A DNA stretch of 64,000 nucleotides from Pyrus communis (GCF_963583255.1 NC_084817.1:9120121-9184120), one strand, 5' to 3'; shown: positions 47,041 through 58,618, numbered from the stretch's first letter. Made by a program: numbers and translations. The notes: generated by a model from the letters alone, not told the origin.

Positions 47041-48143
47041 TTTCAATGGTGCGGTTGACCGATGTGGGATATTTTGTTTTTGCAAGGAGTGGGCAAGGAG
47101 TGGTACGTCCTTGAGAAAGAAGGGTAAAGTTGAAATTGTTGGGAAATATTTTGATGGTGGGGGTGTTTTAACAAATTATGGGGTGTGAAAAGAATTTTAA
47201 TATAATATTATGAGAAATTTTATTTGAACTCATATAATATTAATGTATACTTAATTTAAATCTTAAATGTAAATTATTTTTTTATTTACAGATTACAATC
47301 AGTATAAGATAAACTCATAATAAAATTAAAATTAATCAATAAATACAAAACCCATTAAACAAACCATTGCCATCACACAATCTTTAACCGATGTTCTATT
47401 CTGGCTAAAGCTCTAAGATAGTCTCAGAGAAAAACAAACTTTTTCGTTCGATAAATGGTGATTTTAAAATTTGGACCCTCTAAATAAGGTATGAATCGAT
47501 TTATGCAAAAACAAAAAATTTGATTTAATTTTTTTTAAAGGTTTAGGAGTGTATGGCCTGTATAAAAAGACTTTGTTATCCCAAGTCTGTTAAGTGCAAA
47601 ACAAAAGAAAAAAAAAGATTTAGACCCTAGCTTTTAATGTGAAAAAAAAAGAGAGGAGTTGTAAAGGAAAAAGGGCCTTTGATTGGTGGAATCATGTTGA
47701 AATTAGGGTTGCAGCCATGATATTTTCCATGGATTGTGTATGCTTAATTCCGCGGATGCAGTTGTGCATCTTTTTTTTTGTAATGCATGCAAAACTGTTC
47801 AGTCAGCAGCTACCAAATAAATTAGAACAAGGGGGAGAATATATGCTTTGAGTTTGGTTTTTATTTTTTAAATGGATATAAAGATAAATTTACGTATTGA
47901 ATTGAATTTGTGAGAGTATTGTAAGTAGTAAATTTGTGTTTAAAGAGATATTGATAGTTGAATAAAAAATAATATAGGTGTGAGAGTAAGTTAGGTGTAA
48001 AATGAAATTATTCAAATAAAACTTCTCTAATATTATGAGTAAGTTTTTTTTTTTTTGGCATAGCGTTATTTGGTTATAATGTGATATAAGTAAAGGGAAT
48101 TATTATTAATACTCCAAAATTTCAATCTACACTTCTCACAAGT
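47041..48143. other. Intergenic, nothing recognised
   Basis: AT-rich DNA. A 70-codon forward frame at 47639-47851 starts in a poly-A run and has no recognisable motif. I see no gene here. Confidence 0.5.
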
Positions 48144-49010
48144 TGTTGACCCTAAAAACTACCAAGCATATGTGGTGCGCAGACCGAATAACTAATGAGC
48201 TAACTACGTCATTCGGTTGATGCGGGGCGTGCCAACTTGTCGGCCGAGCTCGACCGAGGAGTAAAATTTGTTGATGTGGCGTTGGGGGTGCTGCTGACTT
48301 CTTGATCTTGGGACTGAGGCCAAGGAAGGAACACGTCTCGGCCTTCGGGTTCTAGAGCATGAAGACAAGGCTGCCAGTTTTGCGAATTTCAATATCAAAT
48401 TCGGTTTTCAATGTGCCGAATGCAGTAACCTTGTAACACCTCACTTCGCCGAGAAAGCTGATGAGATGACCTCTGCCAATAAGGATTTGAAAATCCTTCT
48501 CGACCGAAACTTGGATAGATAACCAGTCGGCCTTGACGCAGTGCTGTTTTCCAAACTGAAGGTGCTCCGCGGTCGGCTGATTTTACAGCAACAGTGCTGT
48601 TTTCCAAACTGAAGATGTTATCGGTTGCCTTCATAGTGCTGTCTTCCAAATTGAAGATGTGTTGGCAAGAAAGGGGAAAAGAAGAAATTTCTCAAGGTTG
48701 TTGAGAGGTTTCGCATAGAGCGAGTTTGCGCATGGCAGTTTATGTGTTGAGTTGGAGAGGCTTGAAATGTTGCACGGTGTCTTGTATTTATAAGGACGAG
48801 TATGCGCTGGTTGGTAAGTTGATAAAGACTCCTAAGCTATTAAAAATCTTCAATTGACTTGAGTCTCGAATAAGCCTTACTACCCCCAATACTCTGAACT
48901 TAGTAAAAAATGTACCAAATTCGATCCTTGTGTTTAGTCCTATCACATCAAATCCCAAGATAACCTACATGCTTGGATTTGAACAAATAACGTTCATCTA
49001 AACAGCCATC

Positions 49011-49012
<2 letters not shown>

Positions 49013-49090
<78 letters not shown>
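49013..49090. repeat. (TA)n microsatellite, about 78 bp
   Basis: Uninterrupted TA dinucleotides. Such long runs are often length-variable and prone to assembly error. Confidence 0.95.
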
Positions 49091-49092
<2 letters not shown>

Positions 49093-49227
49093 CTGGTAGC
49101 TTTTCACACAGCATGCAGGCCCACTCCATCATCAATTCAATTCATCTGACAACATGCATAAACAACCTAGCCTACTTAGGTCTCCTGTCTCACCATCACC
49201 CAAAGTTATCATCTTTATTGTCGCATG

Positions 49228-49363
49228 CATCCTGACCCTACCTAAATGAATTTCAAATTCATTTCTAGCTTCAAGTGTCGTAATACATCCCAAATCATCC
49301 TGACCCTATCTAAATGAATTTCAAATTCATTTCTAGCTTCAAGTGTCGTAATACATCCTAAAT
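49228..49363 (+). repeat. 68-bp tandem duplication
   Basis: Two near-identical units start with CATCCTGACCCTA at about 49228 and 49296, each containing AATTTCAAATTCATTTCTAG and TTCAAGTGTCGTAATACATC. Confidence 0.85.
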
Positions 49364-49599
49364 CAATTTGAAAATTCGCATCTTATTTATCCGGTTGAAA
49401 AAGATGTTAAGATAATTATTATGATAAAAACCATAATATTATTCTTTAACAAAAACAAAACTTATCTCCACTTTTCTATCCGACGGTTGAGAACTATGCT
49501 CCCTCAACGGCCTTGATTACACGGGCCGATGGTATAAATTTGAATCCAAACACAAGTATATATTTCTTTTTAATTATAGAAATTTTGAAGTGTAAAATG

Positions 49600-50262
49600 A
49601 AAATTTTCTTTCTTTTCAGATTTGCAAACTTATTTCTTAAGAAACATCATTTAATTTCTATACTAGTCCCAAAAGCAATACGAGTAAAAAGAAAAACAAA
49701 ATTTCCCGACAATTCCAACTTTTCTCTTCCTTTTGTTTAATCCACCCCTCAAAGGCTTGTGTTGTGCTTAATTGCTAAATCATAAAGTCCTAAGCACACT
49801 ACAGTGATAGATCGCATTTTCCCTCACTCAGGGTTGGATTTTAAAAATTAATCACATTCCTTAATTAAAAATAAAAATAAAAATAATAAAAAGAAATATT
49901 AGTTAAAATTCTGGATGGTCAATTATTGAAGTGGCAAACTCATTTTTTCGATCACGAATAGTAGGTATAGTATTGTCCCTATCCCAGCAGGTAAAACCGT
50001 AAAAGTGTCGTCCCAAAAAAAAGTTAAAAATCTCCAACTGGCCGACCCCATAAACCGCGTTGCATTTTCCAACTTTAATATTTTAGCATCAAAACAAAAC
50101 TCGTTGAAAAATCCCATGTGGAAAAAGTCGACGGATATCGGAACGATCTGAAAGCTCTGAACTAGTTGCAAAGCGTCGTTCAAGCAAAACCAGCTCATCC
50201 CCACAATCCAAACTCTTTCTTCATCTTTCAGATTCCTATCCGACGACGACTCAGTTGTGACC
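49600..50262 (+). promoter_or_regulatory. Promoter and 5' leader of CNL2
   Basis: Matches the CNL1 upstream region over about 450 bases: AGATCGCATTTTCCCTCACT, GGATGGTCAATTATTGAAGTGG, CCCTATCCCAGCAGGTAAA, ACCGCGTTGCATTTTCC and the leader ending TCAGTTGTGACC before ATG. The W-box core present in the other copies is TCGAC here (50128-50132). Confidence 0.65.
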
Positions 50263-53200
50263 ATGGTTGAGTTGGTGGGCGGAGCTTTTCTCTCTTCTTT
50301 CCTCAATGTTTTGTTCGATCGAATGGCTTCCCGTCCCTTCCTCGATTTCATCTCTGGGAAGAAAAACGACAACGAGCTGCTTATGAGGAAGTTGAAGATC
50401 AAGTTGCTCACTGCTAACAAGCTGGTTGACGATGCGGAGGAGAAGCAGATGACAAGCCCGACTGTGAGGAAGTGGCTCGACGATCTCAAAGATGCTATCT
50501 ACTGTGTAGGAGAGTTGCTGGATGAGATCAACACTGAAGCTCTTCGACGCCAACTGGAAGGTGACGATGACCATTCTATTGCAGCTAGCAGCAGCACAAG
50601 TTGGATCTCAAGATCAGTATTCAAGCCTTCTTTTGCGTCCGATGAATTTCACGACTCTCTTGAACCGAAGATATCAAAGGTTCTGCGCGTGTTAGACCTC
50701 ATTCTCAATGAAAGAGACGCTCTTGGTCTGAAAGAAGGAGTTCAACATAGACCACAAGAAAGAAATCGTCAAACTACTTCACGGGTCGATGAGTCTGGCG
50801 TCTTCGGAAGGGAAAAGGACAGAGAAACGATTCTTAAAGCATTGCGTTCGGATGATACGACTGGCGCTAAGATAGGAGTTCTTCCCATCGTGGGCATGGG
50901 AGGGATCGGGAAGTCCACCCTTGCTCAACTTGTGTACAAAGATATCAAGGATGACTTTGATGTCCAAGCATGGGTTTGTGTCGGAGAAGAATTTGGTATT
51001 CTTCAAATAGCACAAACAATATATGGGAGAATCACAGCTCAAACTTCCAAGATCACAGATCTGGATCTGCTTTCTGAAAAATTGGAGAAGGTTTTGACAG
51101 GAAAAAAGTTCCTCTTCGTTCTTGATGATGTTTGGAATGAAGATTATGATGATTGGAATAACTTGATGACTCACTTCAATAGTTGCGGAGGACATGGAAG
51201 TAAGATCATTGTCACAACACGACTCGGACGCGTTGCATCTATCACGGGGACTCTTTCGACACATTATCTACGGATAATATCTGAGGACGATTCTTGGTTG
51301 TTATTTGCAAAGCATGCGTTCACAAATGCCAGTGTTGATGGCGCACATCCGGAGCTTGAAGTCATTGGAAGACAAATTGTTAAGAAGTGTCAAGGCCTTC
51401 CTTTAGCTATAAAATCATTAGGAGGTCTATTACACTCTAATTCGAACCCAAAGGAATGGGAAAAGATATTGAAGAGTGACTTATGGAAGTTGTCGAACGA
51501 TAAGATTTTACCGGCTTTATGGTTAAGCTACCATTATCTTCCACCACATCTCAAGCGTTGTTTTGCTTATTGTTCAATATTTCCAAAAGGTGACAAATTT
51601 ACAAAATCAGGGTTGACCTTATTGTGGATGGCCGAGGACCTCATACAATCCAACGAGGAGGGCGTATTGGAACCGGAAGAAGTTGGAAGTGATTACTTTG
51701 ATATTCTATTATCACGGTCTTTCTTTCAACATTCAGGTGAATTATGGGGTGAGTCATATTTCACCATGCATGACCTTATCAATGATTTAGCAAAGTTTGT
51801 ATCTGGAGAGTTTTGTTTGAGATTGGAGGAAAATCAGTCGCCCAACAAAAATTTATGCAGAACTCGTCACTTTTCATTCATGAAATTTGGAGGTCGTGGC
51901 ATTCAGAAATTTGAGGCTTTGGATGAGGCTAAGCACTTGCACACCCTTCTACAACTTCAATACAGACCAGACTATGGATGTAATACGTTGGTATTGGACT
52001 ACACACTTGTTGATTCATTACCAAATCTACCATGTTTAAGAGTGCTCAAGTTATCTGCTATCGTTGAGTTGCCTAGCTCAATTGGCAACTTAAAACAATT
52101 AAGGCATTTGGACGTGTCTGGTACTTCCATAATAGAATTACCTGAGACGGTGTGCACCTTATACAATTTACAGACCTTGTTATTGTTTGGTTGTCGTTGT
52201 CTGATTCAACTACCATCCAATTTGGGAAGGCTAATCAACTTGCGCCATCTCAACATCCATGACACAGAGATTCATAAGATGCCTGCAAGGATGTGTAATT
52301 TGAAAAATCTCCGAACATTAAGCGATTTTGTGGTGGACAAACAAACTGCTCAAAGGATTGGAGAGTTAAAAGAACTTCAGCATTTGCGCGGAACACTTTT
52401 AATCTTAGGAGTTGGTAACGTTAAGGGGAATGCTTTGGAGGCAGATATCATGAGCAACAAGGAGTATCTGGACCAACTTGTTTTGACATGGGGACGAGGT
52501 TATGATGCTAGTAATCATGATCCAGAAAATGACAGAGAAATACTCAACAAGCTCCAACCTCATACAAACCTCAAACAACTTGAGATTATGTCTTACGGGG
52601 GTTTAAGATTTCCAGGTTGGTTAGGAGATCCATATTTCTCTAAACTATTTTCTATTCAACTTACAGTTTGCAAACATTGCTGCTTATTGCCACCACTTGG
52701 GCAACTACCGTCCCTCAAACAGCTTCATGTTCGATGGATGAATAACGTGGTTGAGATTGGTAGCGAGTTTTACGGTAATGATACTTGTGGGATTACTCCA
52801 TTTAGATCTCTACAACAATTGTTCTTCATAGATATGTTGGAGTGCAAAAAGTGGTCATATTACGATGGAAGCAGAGGCAACACCACAATACTGTTTCCTA
52901 ATCTTCGTGAGCTTGTACTGAGTAGATGTCCCAAGCTAACTGAGATAATACCGTTAGAGAAGCTGCCAAGGCTTGAAAGCGTACAATTGTGGGACCTAGA
53001 ATCCTTCAATGGTTCACTTGCACATGTGGAATCTGAATGCCCTAAATTCCTCTCCCTCGTTCACTTGGGAATACACAACTGCCCAAATTTTGTATGTTTT
53101 CCAGATGGAGGGATGGATGCACCCAAGTTGGAGGAGCTGCGTATCTCTCAATGCAAGAAATTGAGGTCGTTGCCAGAACAAATGCATACCCTCCTACCGT

Positions 53201-53757
53201 CTCTTCAGAAATTGGACGTATTCGGCTGTCCAGAAGTGGAATCATTTCCTCAAGGAGGGTTGGCGTCAAATATACAAGACCTTTCTTTTGAGTGTTGTAG
53301 AAAACTCGCCGCAAACCGCTCACTGTGGGGTTTAACAAGACTCAACTCTCTTAGAAAATTGAAAATCAACTTCACTGAAGAAGGTGGAGAAGAAGTGGGA
53401 TGTTTGTTTCCGGATGAGGGGCAGCTGCCCACCACTCTCACTAGTCTCTCCATCCTCAATCATTCGAATCTTACAACCATCCAAGGCAAGGTGTTGAGAC
53501 AAATCACCTCTCTTGAATGCTTAATAATAAACAGATGCTATGAGCTCCAGTGCTTTCTTGAAGAAGCGCCAAAATCTCTGAAAAACTTGACTATTAGGGT
53601 GTGCCCTAATATCAGGTGCTTGCCAGGAAAATGGCTTCCCACATCTCTTTCTCGACTGGAAATCCGGTGGTGTCCGCTGCTAGAACAACGATTCCAGAGA
53701 GAGACAGGGGAAGATTGGCCCAAGATTGTTAACATCCCCAGCGTGAGTATAATATAG
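50263..53757 (+). CDS. CC-NB-ARC-LRR resistance protein (RPP13-like 1 type), CNL2
   Basis: An intronless frame of 1164 codons. The start is the ATG at 50263 in ACCATGG; the upstream in-frame GTG is ignored. It has an N-terminal CC/Rx-N-like domain, P-loop GMGGIGKS at 211-218, kinase-2 LFVLDDVW, GSKIIVTTR, GLPLA, CFAYCSIFPKG and MHD at 502-504, then LRRs to the end. It is closely related to CNL1 over the whole length, most of all in the CC and NB parts. It has a single copy of the 129-residue LRR block (from about 52858). All nucleotide-switch motifs are intact, so a working cytoplasmic or nuclear immune receptor is likely. Ordinary length for this class. Confidence 0.94.
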   Translation: MVELVGGAFLSSFLNVLFDRMASRPFLDFISGKKNDNELLMRKLKIKLLTANKLVDDAEEKQMTSPTVRKWLDDLKDAIYCVGELLDEINTEALRRQLEGDDDHSIAASSSTSWISRSVFKPSFASDEFHDSLEPKISKVLRVLDLILNERDALGLKEGVQHRPQERNRQTTSRVDESGVFGREKDRETILKALRSDDTTGAKIGVLPIVGMGGIGKSTLAQLVYKDIKDDFDVQAWVCVGEEFGILQIAQTIYGRITAQTSKITDLDLLSEKLEKVLTGKKFLFVLDDVWNEDYDDWNNLMTHFNSCGGHGSKIIVTTRLGRVASITGTLSTHYLRIISEDDSWLLFAKHAFTNASVDGAHPELEVIGRQIVKKCQGLPLAIKSLGGLLHSNSNPKEWEKILKSDLWKLSNDKILPALWLSYHYLPPHLKRCFAYCSIFPKGDKFTKSGLTLLWMAEDLIQSNEEGVLEPEEVGSDYFDILLSRSFFQHSGELWGESYFTMHDLINDLAKFVSGEFCLRLEENQSPNKNLCRTRHFSFMKFGGRGIQKFEALDEAKHLHTLLQLQYRPDYGCNTLVLDYTLVDSLPNLPCLRVLKLSAIVELPSSIGNLKQLRHLDVSGTSIIELPETVCTLYNLQTLLLFGCRCLIQLPSNLGRLINLRHLNIHDTEIHKMPARMCNLKNLRTLSDFVVDKQTAQRIGELKELQHLRGTLLILGVGNVKGNALEADIMSNKEYLDQLVLTWGRGYDASNHDPENDREILNKLQPHTNLKQLEIMSYGGLRFPGWLGDPYFSKLFSIQLTVCKHCCLLPPLGQLPSLKQLHVRWMNNVVEIGSEFYGNDTCGITPFRSLQQLFFIDMLECKKWSYYDGSRGNTTILFPNLRELVLSRCPKLTEIIPLEKLPRLESVQLWDLESFNGSLAHVESECPKFLSLVHLGIHNCPNFVCFPDGGMDAPKLEELRISQCKKLRSLPEQMHTLLPSLQKLDVFGCPEVESFPQGGLASNIQDLSFECCRKLAANRSLWGLTRLNSLRKLKINFTEEGGEEVGCLFPDEGQLPTTLTSLSILNHSNLTTIQGKVLRQITSLECLIINRCYELQCFLEEAPKSLKNLTIRVCPNIRCLPGKWLPTSLSRLEIRWCPLLEQRFQRETGEDWPKIVNIPSVSII

Positions 53758-53778
53758 ATGTTCTTGAAATTAGCTCTT

Positions 53779-53817
<39 letters not shown>

Positions 53818-54707
53818 GGTGTGTGTCTATCCAGCAGCACTTGCTCTTGTTGGGCAGTGTTGAATTTGCCACAAACTTCATAATGAAACAACAAAGGGGG
53901 AGTTGGTATAACTATTGTTTTGCGATAGAGTAGGTACATGATTACTAGGCTAAAACAAGAGCAAATTTGATTTCGTAAATTTGTCTATTCGAATGTATAC
54001 GTATAATCTTGCTCATTATCATTGTATGTATCATGTTGACTTCAAATTTGATAGGGCCATCAAGTTTAGCTCCTCCTAATGCCATTAAATTCGTCACTGT
54101 TTGATTAAAGTTTGCCGCTGTCAAGAACAAAAGTGAAGACTTTCCATTCTGCATCGCATGATCCCTGTCAAATTTTAATCATTAGCAGATCCCAATTTCA
54201 TTCTAAACACAAAGCTTAAATCCAATTACTGCTCAAATAAAACCATATTACCAAAAACTAGAAAGAATCATAAAATCGAAAAAACCAAAGAAATTCAAAG
54301 TTTTACGCTTTCAATTTATGAAAAACAAGAACAAGCAGTATAATTTGTCGTAAAGGATGTGTAAAAATATGGTTTAGACAAATCATCAAACATCTGGTAT
54401 GCATCGAACACCCAGTCTCATAGAATGGAGAGAGAGACTGAGAGAGAGAAAGTTACTTGGGGGATTGCATCGAGCACCCATCTGGTGTGCCCAACTGTAG
54501 CTCCGCCCGTCGAATAGTGCAGACATTGACGGCGAAGTCCAACCTTTCGGCGTTGAACCGGGTGGCTTTTGGCACGTCCTTGTGCAGCTACAGTAGCTAC
54601 CTAAACGACACCGCACCATCCGTGATTATTGTATGTATTATACAAAAGTAATTTCCAATTGTAACTTGTGTAGGATTTCCTATCTAAATAGGAAGAGAGA
54701 TTGATAT

Positions 54708-54709
<2 letters not shown>
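53758..54709. repeat. CNL 3' flank, copy 3
   Basis: Begins with a (TC)n run (about 53776-53816), then the shared CCAGCAGCAC, GAATTTGCCACAAACT and AAAGGGGGAG blocks, VOC-like pieces and an LTR-like remnant (AACTTGTGTAGGATTTCCTA). It ends at a CT/TA microsatellite where the next CNL fragment is joined. The AHA part of this module is missing. Confidence 0.8.
54038..54619 (-). pseudogene. VOC/glyoxalase-like gene fragments, copy 3
   Basis: The second-exon piece (about 54165-54038) is the best preserved in the window: DHAMQNGKSSLLFLTAANFN then QTVTNLMALGGAKLDGPIKF. In VOC proteins of this type the corresponding line is SSLLSFTVTDI...LMALGAELDGPIKYE. The exon 1 piece (about 54615-54460) has LHKDVPKATRFNAERLDF with TAG codons replacing Trp and Leu positions. 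The start codon is out of frame. Broken. Confidence 0.58.

Positions 54710-54778
<69 letters not shown>
54710..54778. repeat. (CT)n-(TA)n compound microsatellite at a junction
   Basis: About 55 bases of CT followed by a short TA run. It separates CNL 3'-flank DNA from a CNL LRR fragment that starts mid-gene, so it marks the recombination point. Confidence 0.9.
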
Positions 54779-54804
54779 GGGTAAATCGCCAAAATGGTCC
54801 CTGA

Positions 54805-56410
54805 GAATTACCTGAGACGGTGTGCACCTTGTACAATTTACAGACCTTGTTATTGTTTGGTTGTCGTTGTCTGATTCAACTACCATCCAATTTGGGAAGG
54901 CTAATCAACTTGCGCCATCTCAATATCCATGACACAGAGATTCATAAGATGCCTGCAGGGATGTGTAATTTGAAAAATCTCCAAACATTAAGTGATTCTG
55001 TGGTGGACAAACGAACTGCTCAAAGGATTGGAGAGTTAAAAGAACTTCAGCATTTGCGCGGAACACTTCTAATCTTAGGAGTTGGTAACATTAAGGGGAA
55101 TGCTTTGGAGGCAGATATCATGAGCAACAAGGAGTATCTGGACCAACTTGTTTTGACATGGGGACGAGGTTATGATGCTAGTAATCAAGATCCAGAAAAT
55201 GACAGAGAAGTGCTCAACAACCTCCAACATCATACAAACCTCAAACAACTTGAGATTATGTCTTACGGGGGTTTAAGATTTCCAGGTTGGTTAGGAAATC
55301 CATATTGCTCTAAACTATTTTCTATTCAACTTACAGTTTGCAAACATTGCTGCTTATTGCCACCACTTGGGCAACTACCGTCCCTCAAACAGCTTCATGT
55401 TCGATGGATGAATAATGTGGTTGAGATTGGTAGCGAGTTTTACGGTAATGATACTTGTGGGATTACTCCATTTAGATCTCTACAATAATTGTTCTTCATA
55501 GATATGTTGGAGTGCAAAAAGTGGTCCTATTACGATGGAAGCAAAGGCAACACCACAATACTGTTTCTTAATCTTCTTGAGCTTGTACTGAGCAGATGTC
55601 CCAAGCTAACTGAGATAGTACCGTTGGAGAAGCTGCCAAGGCTTGAAAGTGTACAATTGTGGGACCTGGAATCCTTTAATGGTTCACTTGCACATGTGGA
55701 ATTTGAATGCTCTAAATTCCTCTCCCTCGTTCACTTGGGAATACACAACTGCCCCAATTTTGTATGTTTTCCAAATGGAGGGATGGATGCACCCAAATTG
55801 GAGGAGCTGCATATCTCTCAAGGCAAGAAATTGAGGTCGTTGCCAGAACAAATGCATACCCTTCTACCGTCTCTTCAGAAATTGGAAGTGTTCAGTGGTC
55901 CAAAAGTGGAATCTATTCCTCATGGAGGGTTGCCGTCAAATTTACAAAACCTTCGTCTTGACTGTTGTAGAAAACTCGCTGCAAACTGCTCATTGTCGGG
56001 TTTAAAAAGACTCAACTCTCTTTAGATATTTGAAAATCTTTTTCACTGAAGAAGGTGGAGAAGAAATGGGATGTTCGTTTCCGGATGAGGGGCTGCTGCC
56101 CACCGCTCTCACTCATCTCACCATCCGCAATCTTCCGAATCTTACAACCATCCAAGGCAAGGTCTTGAGACAACTCACCTCTCTTGAAGACCTCACAATA
56201 TACGGATGCCCTGAGCTCCAGTGCTTTCTTGAAGAAGGCCAAAATCTCTGAAAAGCTTGACTATTAGTAAGTGCCCTAATATCAGGTGCTTGCCAGAAGA
56301 ATGGCTTCCCACATCTCTTTCTCGATTGAAATCTGGAGGTGTCCGCTGCTAGAAGAAGGATTCCGGAGAGAGACGGGAAGATTGGCCCAAGATTGATCAC
56401 ATCCCTAGTG
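54805..56410 (+). pseudogene. CNL LRR-only pseudogene, CNL3
   Basis: Starts abruptly inside the LRR at sequence equal to CNL2 position about 52135 (GAATTACCTGAGACGGTG); no CC or NB domain precedes it. Disablements against CNL2: a CAA-to-TAA change at 55486-55488, a frameshift and stop at about 56020-56025 (CTCTCTTTAGATATTTG), lost bases near 56237 (GAAGAAGGCCAAAA) and another loss near 56325. The remaining sequence follows CNL2 closely, including one 129-residue block, so the break-up is recent. Two open pieces (54820-55488 and 55489-56025) are halves of this one relic. It could still donate sequence by gene conversion. Confidence 0.92.
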
Positions 56411-57766
56411 TGAGTATAACACAGATGTTCTTGAAATTAGTTCTCTCTCTCTCTCTCTCTCTCTCTCAGGTGTATGTATCCAGCAACACATGCTCTTGTT
56501 GTGCAATGTTGAATTTGCCACAAACTATTCCTAATGCAACAATAAAGGGGGAGCTGGTATAGCCCTTGTTGTTTTGCGATGGAGTAGAACTATGTACATG
56601 ATTACTAGGATAAACAAGAGCAAATTTGACTTTTTCAATTTGTCTATTCGCATATATAACCTTGCTCATTGTCATTGTATGTATCATGCCGTCTCGATCG
56701 TCACTGTTTGATTGATGTCTGGCACCGTGAAGAACAAAAGTGAAGAGTTTCCATTCTGCATTGCATGATCCCTGTCAAACTTTAATGATTAGCAGATCCC
56801 AATTTCATTCAAAACACAAAGCTTAAATCCAACTACTAAAATAAAACCACATTACCAAAAACTAGAAGGGATCATAGAATCGAAAAAACCCAAGAACTCC
56901 GAAGTTTTACTCTTTCAATTCACGAAAAACAAGAACAAGCAGTATAGTTTGTGGCAAAGGTTTACACAAATCATCAAACATCTGGTGTGCATCGAGCACC
57001 CAATCTCAGAGAAAGGAGAAAGACATAGTTTACTTAGGGGATTGCATGTGGGAAAGCTTGAGTGAGCCGAACTGTAGCTCCGCCCATCGAATAGTGCAGA
57101 CATTAACGGTGAAGTCCAACCCTTCGGCATTGAACCGGGAGGCTTTTGGCACGTCCTTGTGCAGCTGCAGTAGCCACCTAAACGACTCCACTGCTTTTAT
57201 TTCCCTCGCTTTCTAGGCTATGTAATTCTGACCGAAGGAAACTGACTCACTGGTTGTCCTTTTAGCCGTAAGTCTTGGCTGATATTAGAAGACATGTCGT
57301 TTTAAGGGTCTCAAAGTTAAATTGGGGGATTAGCTTATGATGCATAGGCCCGGATACATATACTCAGCTTATATTGGTCTCACCCCTAAACTATGTTGAT
57401 AATTCTTGTTATACATAAAATTTTCTTATCCGGACGTAAATGTCGTTCGAGGTCGTCATTCAATTTGTTACATTTTATGATGAAAGTTGTGTTTTAGCTT
57501 TGGTTGACTCCTGTTTTCATAATTTTTTTCTTTTTCAATTTTTAATCTAATCTTAGACATGATCGCTTCTTTTGGAGTATTAAGAGATTCTATAAGCTTA
57601 AGTTTTATGATTGAACTCTTAGAGTGTTTGGTGATTGAAATCTAAAACCTAAGTGAGAAATTTGTGTTGATCAACTGGAAAGATAGACCATGTGACAAAA
57701 TTGATATTGGCACGAAAAATCAGACATTAAAGTCCAAATAAGAGACAAACTACTTCGTTGTACATA
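56411..57766. repeat. CNL 3' flank, copy 4
   Basis: A (CT)n run at about 56441-56467, then the shared flank blocks in order, with VOC-like pieces. 57210-57760 has the same AT-rich tail as 6590-6960 and 9710-10260. No functional gene. Confidence 0.8.
56690..57205 (-). pseudogene. VOC/glyoxalase-like gene fragments, copy 4
   Basis: Exon 1 (about 57190-57045) reads SFRWLLQLHKDVPKASRFNA, EGLDFTVNVCTIRWAELQFG and SLKLSHMQSPK, without stops but without an in-frame ATG. It is the closest to an intact exon. The second-exon piece (about 56770-56695) reads DHAMQNGNSSLLFFTVPDIN then QTVT, and the rest is deleted. Taken with copy 3, the original protein was a small single-domain VOC protein with its first exon boundary after MQSP. 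Confidence 0.6.
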
Positions 57767-57881
57767 TTGTTTAACTAGAGTCAATTACTCCGGAATCATC
57801 TCCGTGATCGAAAAATACTCTATATATTATAATGATTTATCTAAATTAATACAAAGAATCATATTTCTACGCATATTAAAC
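57767..57881. mobile_element. Internally deleted solo-LTR-like remnant
   Basis: Has the TGTTTAACTAGAGTCAATTAC start and ACGCATATTAAACA end of the 6962-7220 sequence, but lacks the middle with the TAGGATTCCTATCTAAATAG motif. A private deletion after module duplication. Confidence 0.4.
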
Positions 57882-58618
57882 AGTTGCCTCTATTTGTTTT
57901 GTCATCTCCACTCCTCTTTTGAAGTTGTTACAATATTTTAAATCCCTCCTAGGGTAGGAAATATGAGAAAGGTTGCTTTTTTGCTTAAGATTGAACAATA
58001 ATAAGAATTGAACCATGTGGGCTGCCCTATATTCAAACAAATTAATATATCCCCCATGCCCAGAAATCGAGGTAAATATTTTTAGTACATATTTTCGTGT
58101 CTAGAGTGTCATGGAAATGATTAAGCTTAGACAAGTTGGGGTTAAGATTGGGAAGCTAGGTGAGATTAAGCATGATTATATTGCTGTGAATTAGATTATT
58201 GCATACACAATAACATAGCTGCAATAATTTAGTATGAAACTCGTCTTTCTTGAGAACCTAACGTAAAAATTCCAACATGAGTTTTGCAAATTTCATATTG
58301 GATCCTCCCTTATTACTTGTTTTGTAGTCTCCTACTCTATACAGTAATAATGCAAAAGCATACGCAGCAGCTTTCACATTGAAAAGCCGATATTTGAGTA
58401 AAAACAACCAAAATGTAAACTTCATGTTATTTGGCTACAAAAGAGGATAATCCTCTGGCCAAATTTAACATCAAAAGTAAACTAGCTGTAGCTGCAACCT
58501 ACTCTAAAGACACAAGGTTATTACTAAGCGCTTCATCATCATCGTCATTAACTTTTGCTACTCGCTCTTCAAGGTACAAGCTTAAGCCTCTCTCTGTGTT
58601 TCCCTTTTGAAAAGCTCA
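57882..58618. repeat. AHA 3' flank, copy 4
   Basis: Continuous version of the flank, with GTCATCTCCACTCCTCTTTTGAAGTTGTTAC uninterrupted at about 57902. This is the empty-site reference for the Helitron-like insertion. No gene. Confidence 0.85.

Larger units (their letters stand above)
48144..49552 (-). mobile_element. Possible solo LTR, candidate TSD CAAGT
   Basis: The left end TGTTGACCCTAAAAACTACC and a minus-strand TATA box (CTTATAAATACAAGAC, about 48780-48797) look like an LTR. CAAGT precedes 48144 and follows a CA at 49551-49552, which would make a TG...CA element with a 5-bp target duplication. Such a match could arise by chance in a span this long, so the right border is tentative. The left 650 bases are GC-richer than the surroundings (CGGCCGAGCTCGACCGAGG) and contain a duplicated CAGTGCTGTTTTCCAAACTG phrase. 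Confidence 0.35.

Noticed and set aside
54820..56025. Two separate small LRR genes
   Set aside because: They are the two halves of one CNL relic divided by a single CAA-to-TAA change; neither has its own promoter or start context.
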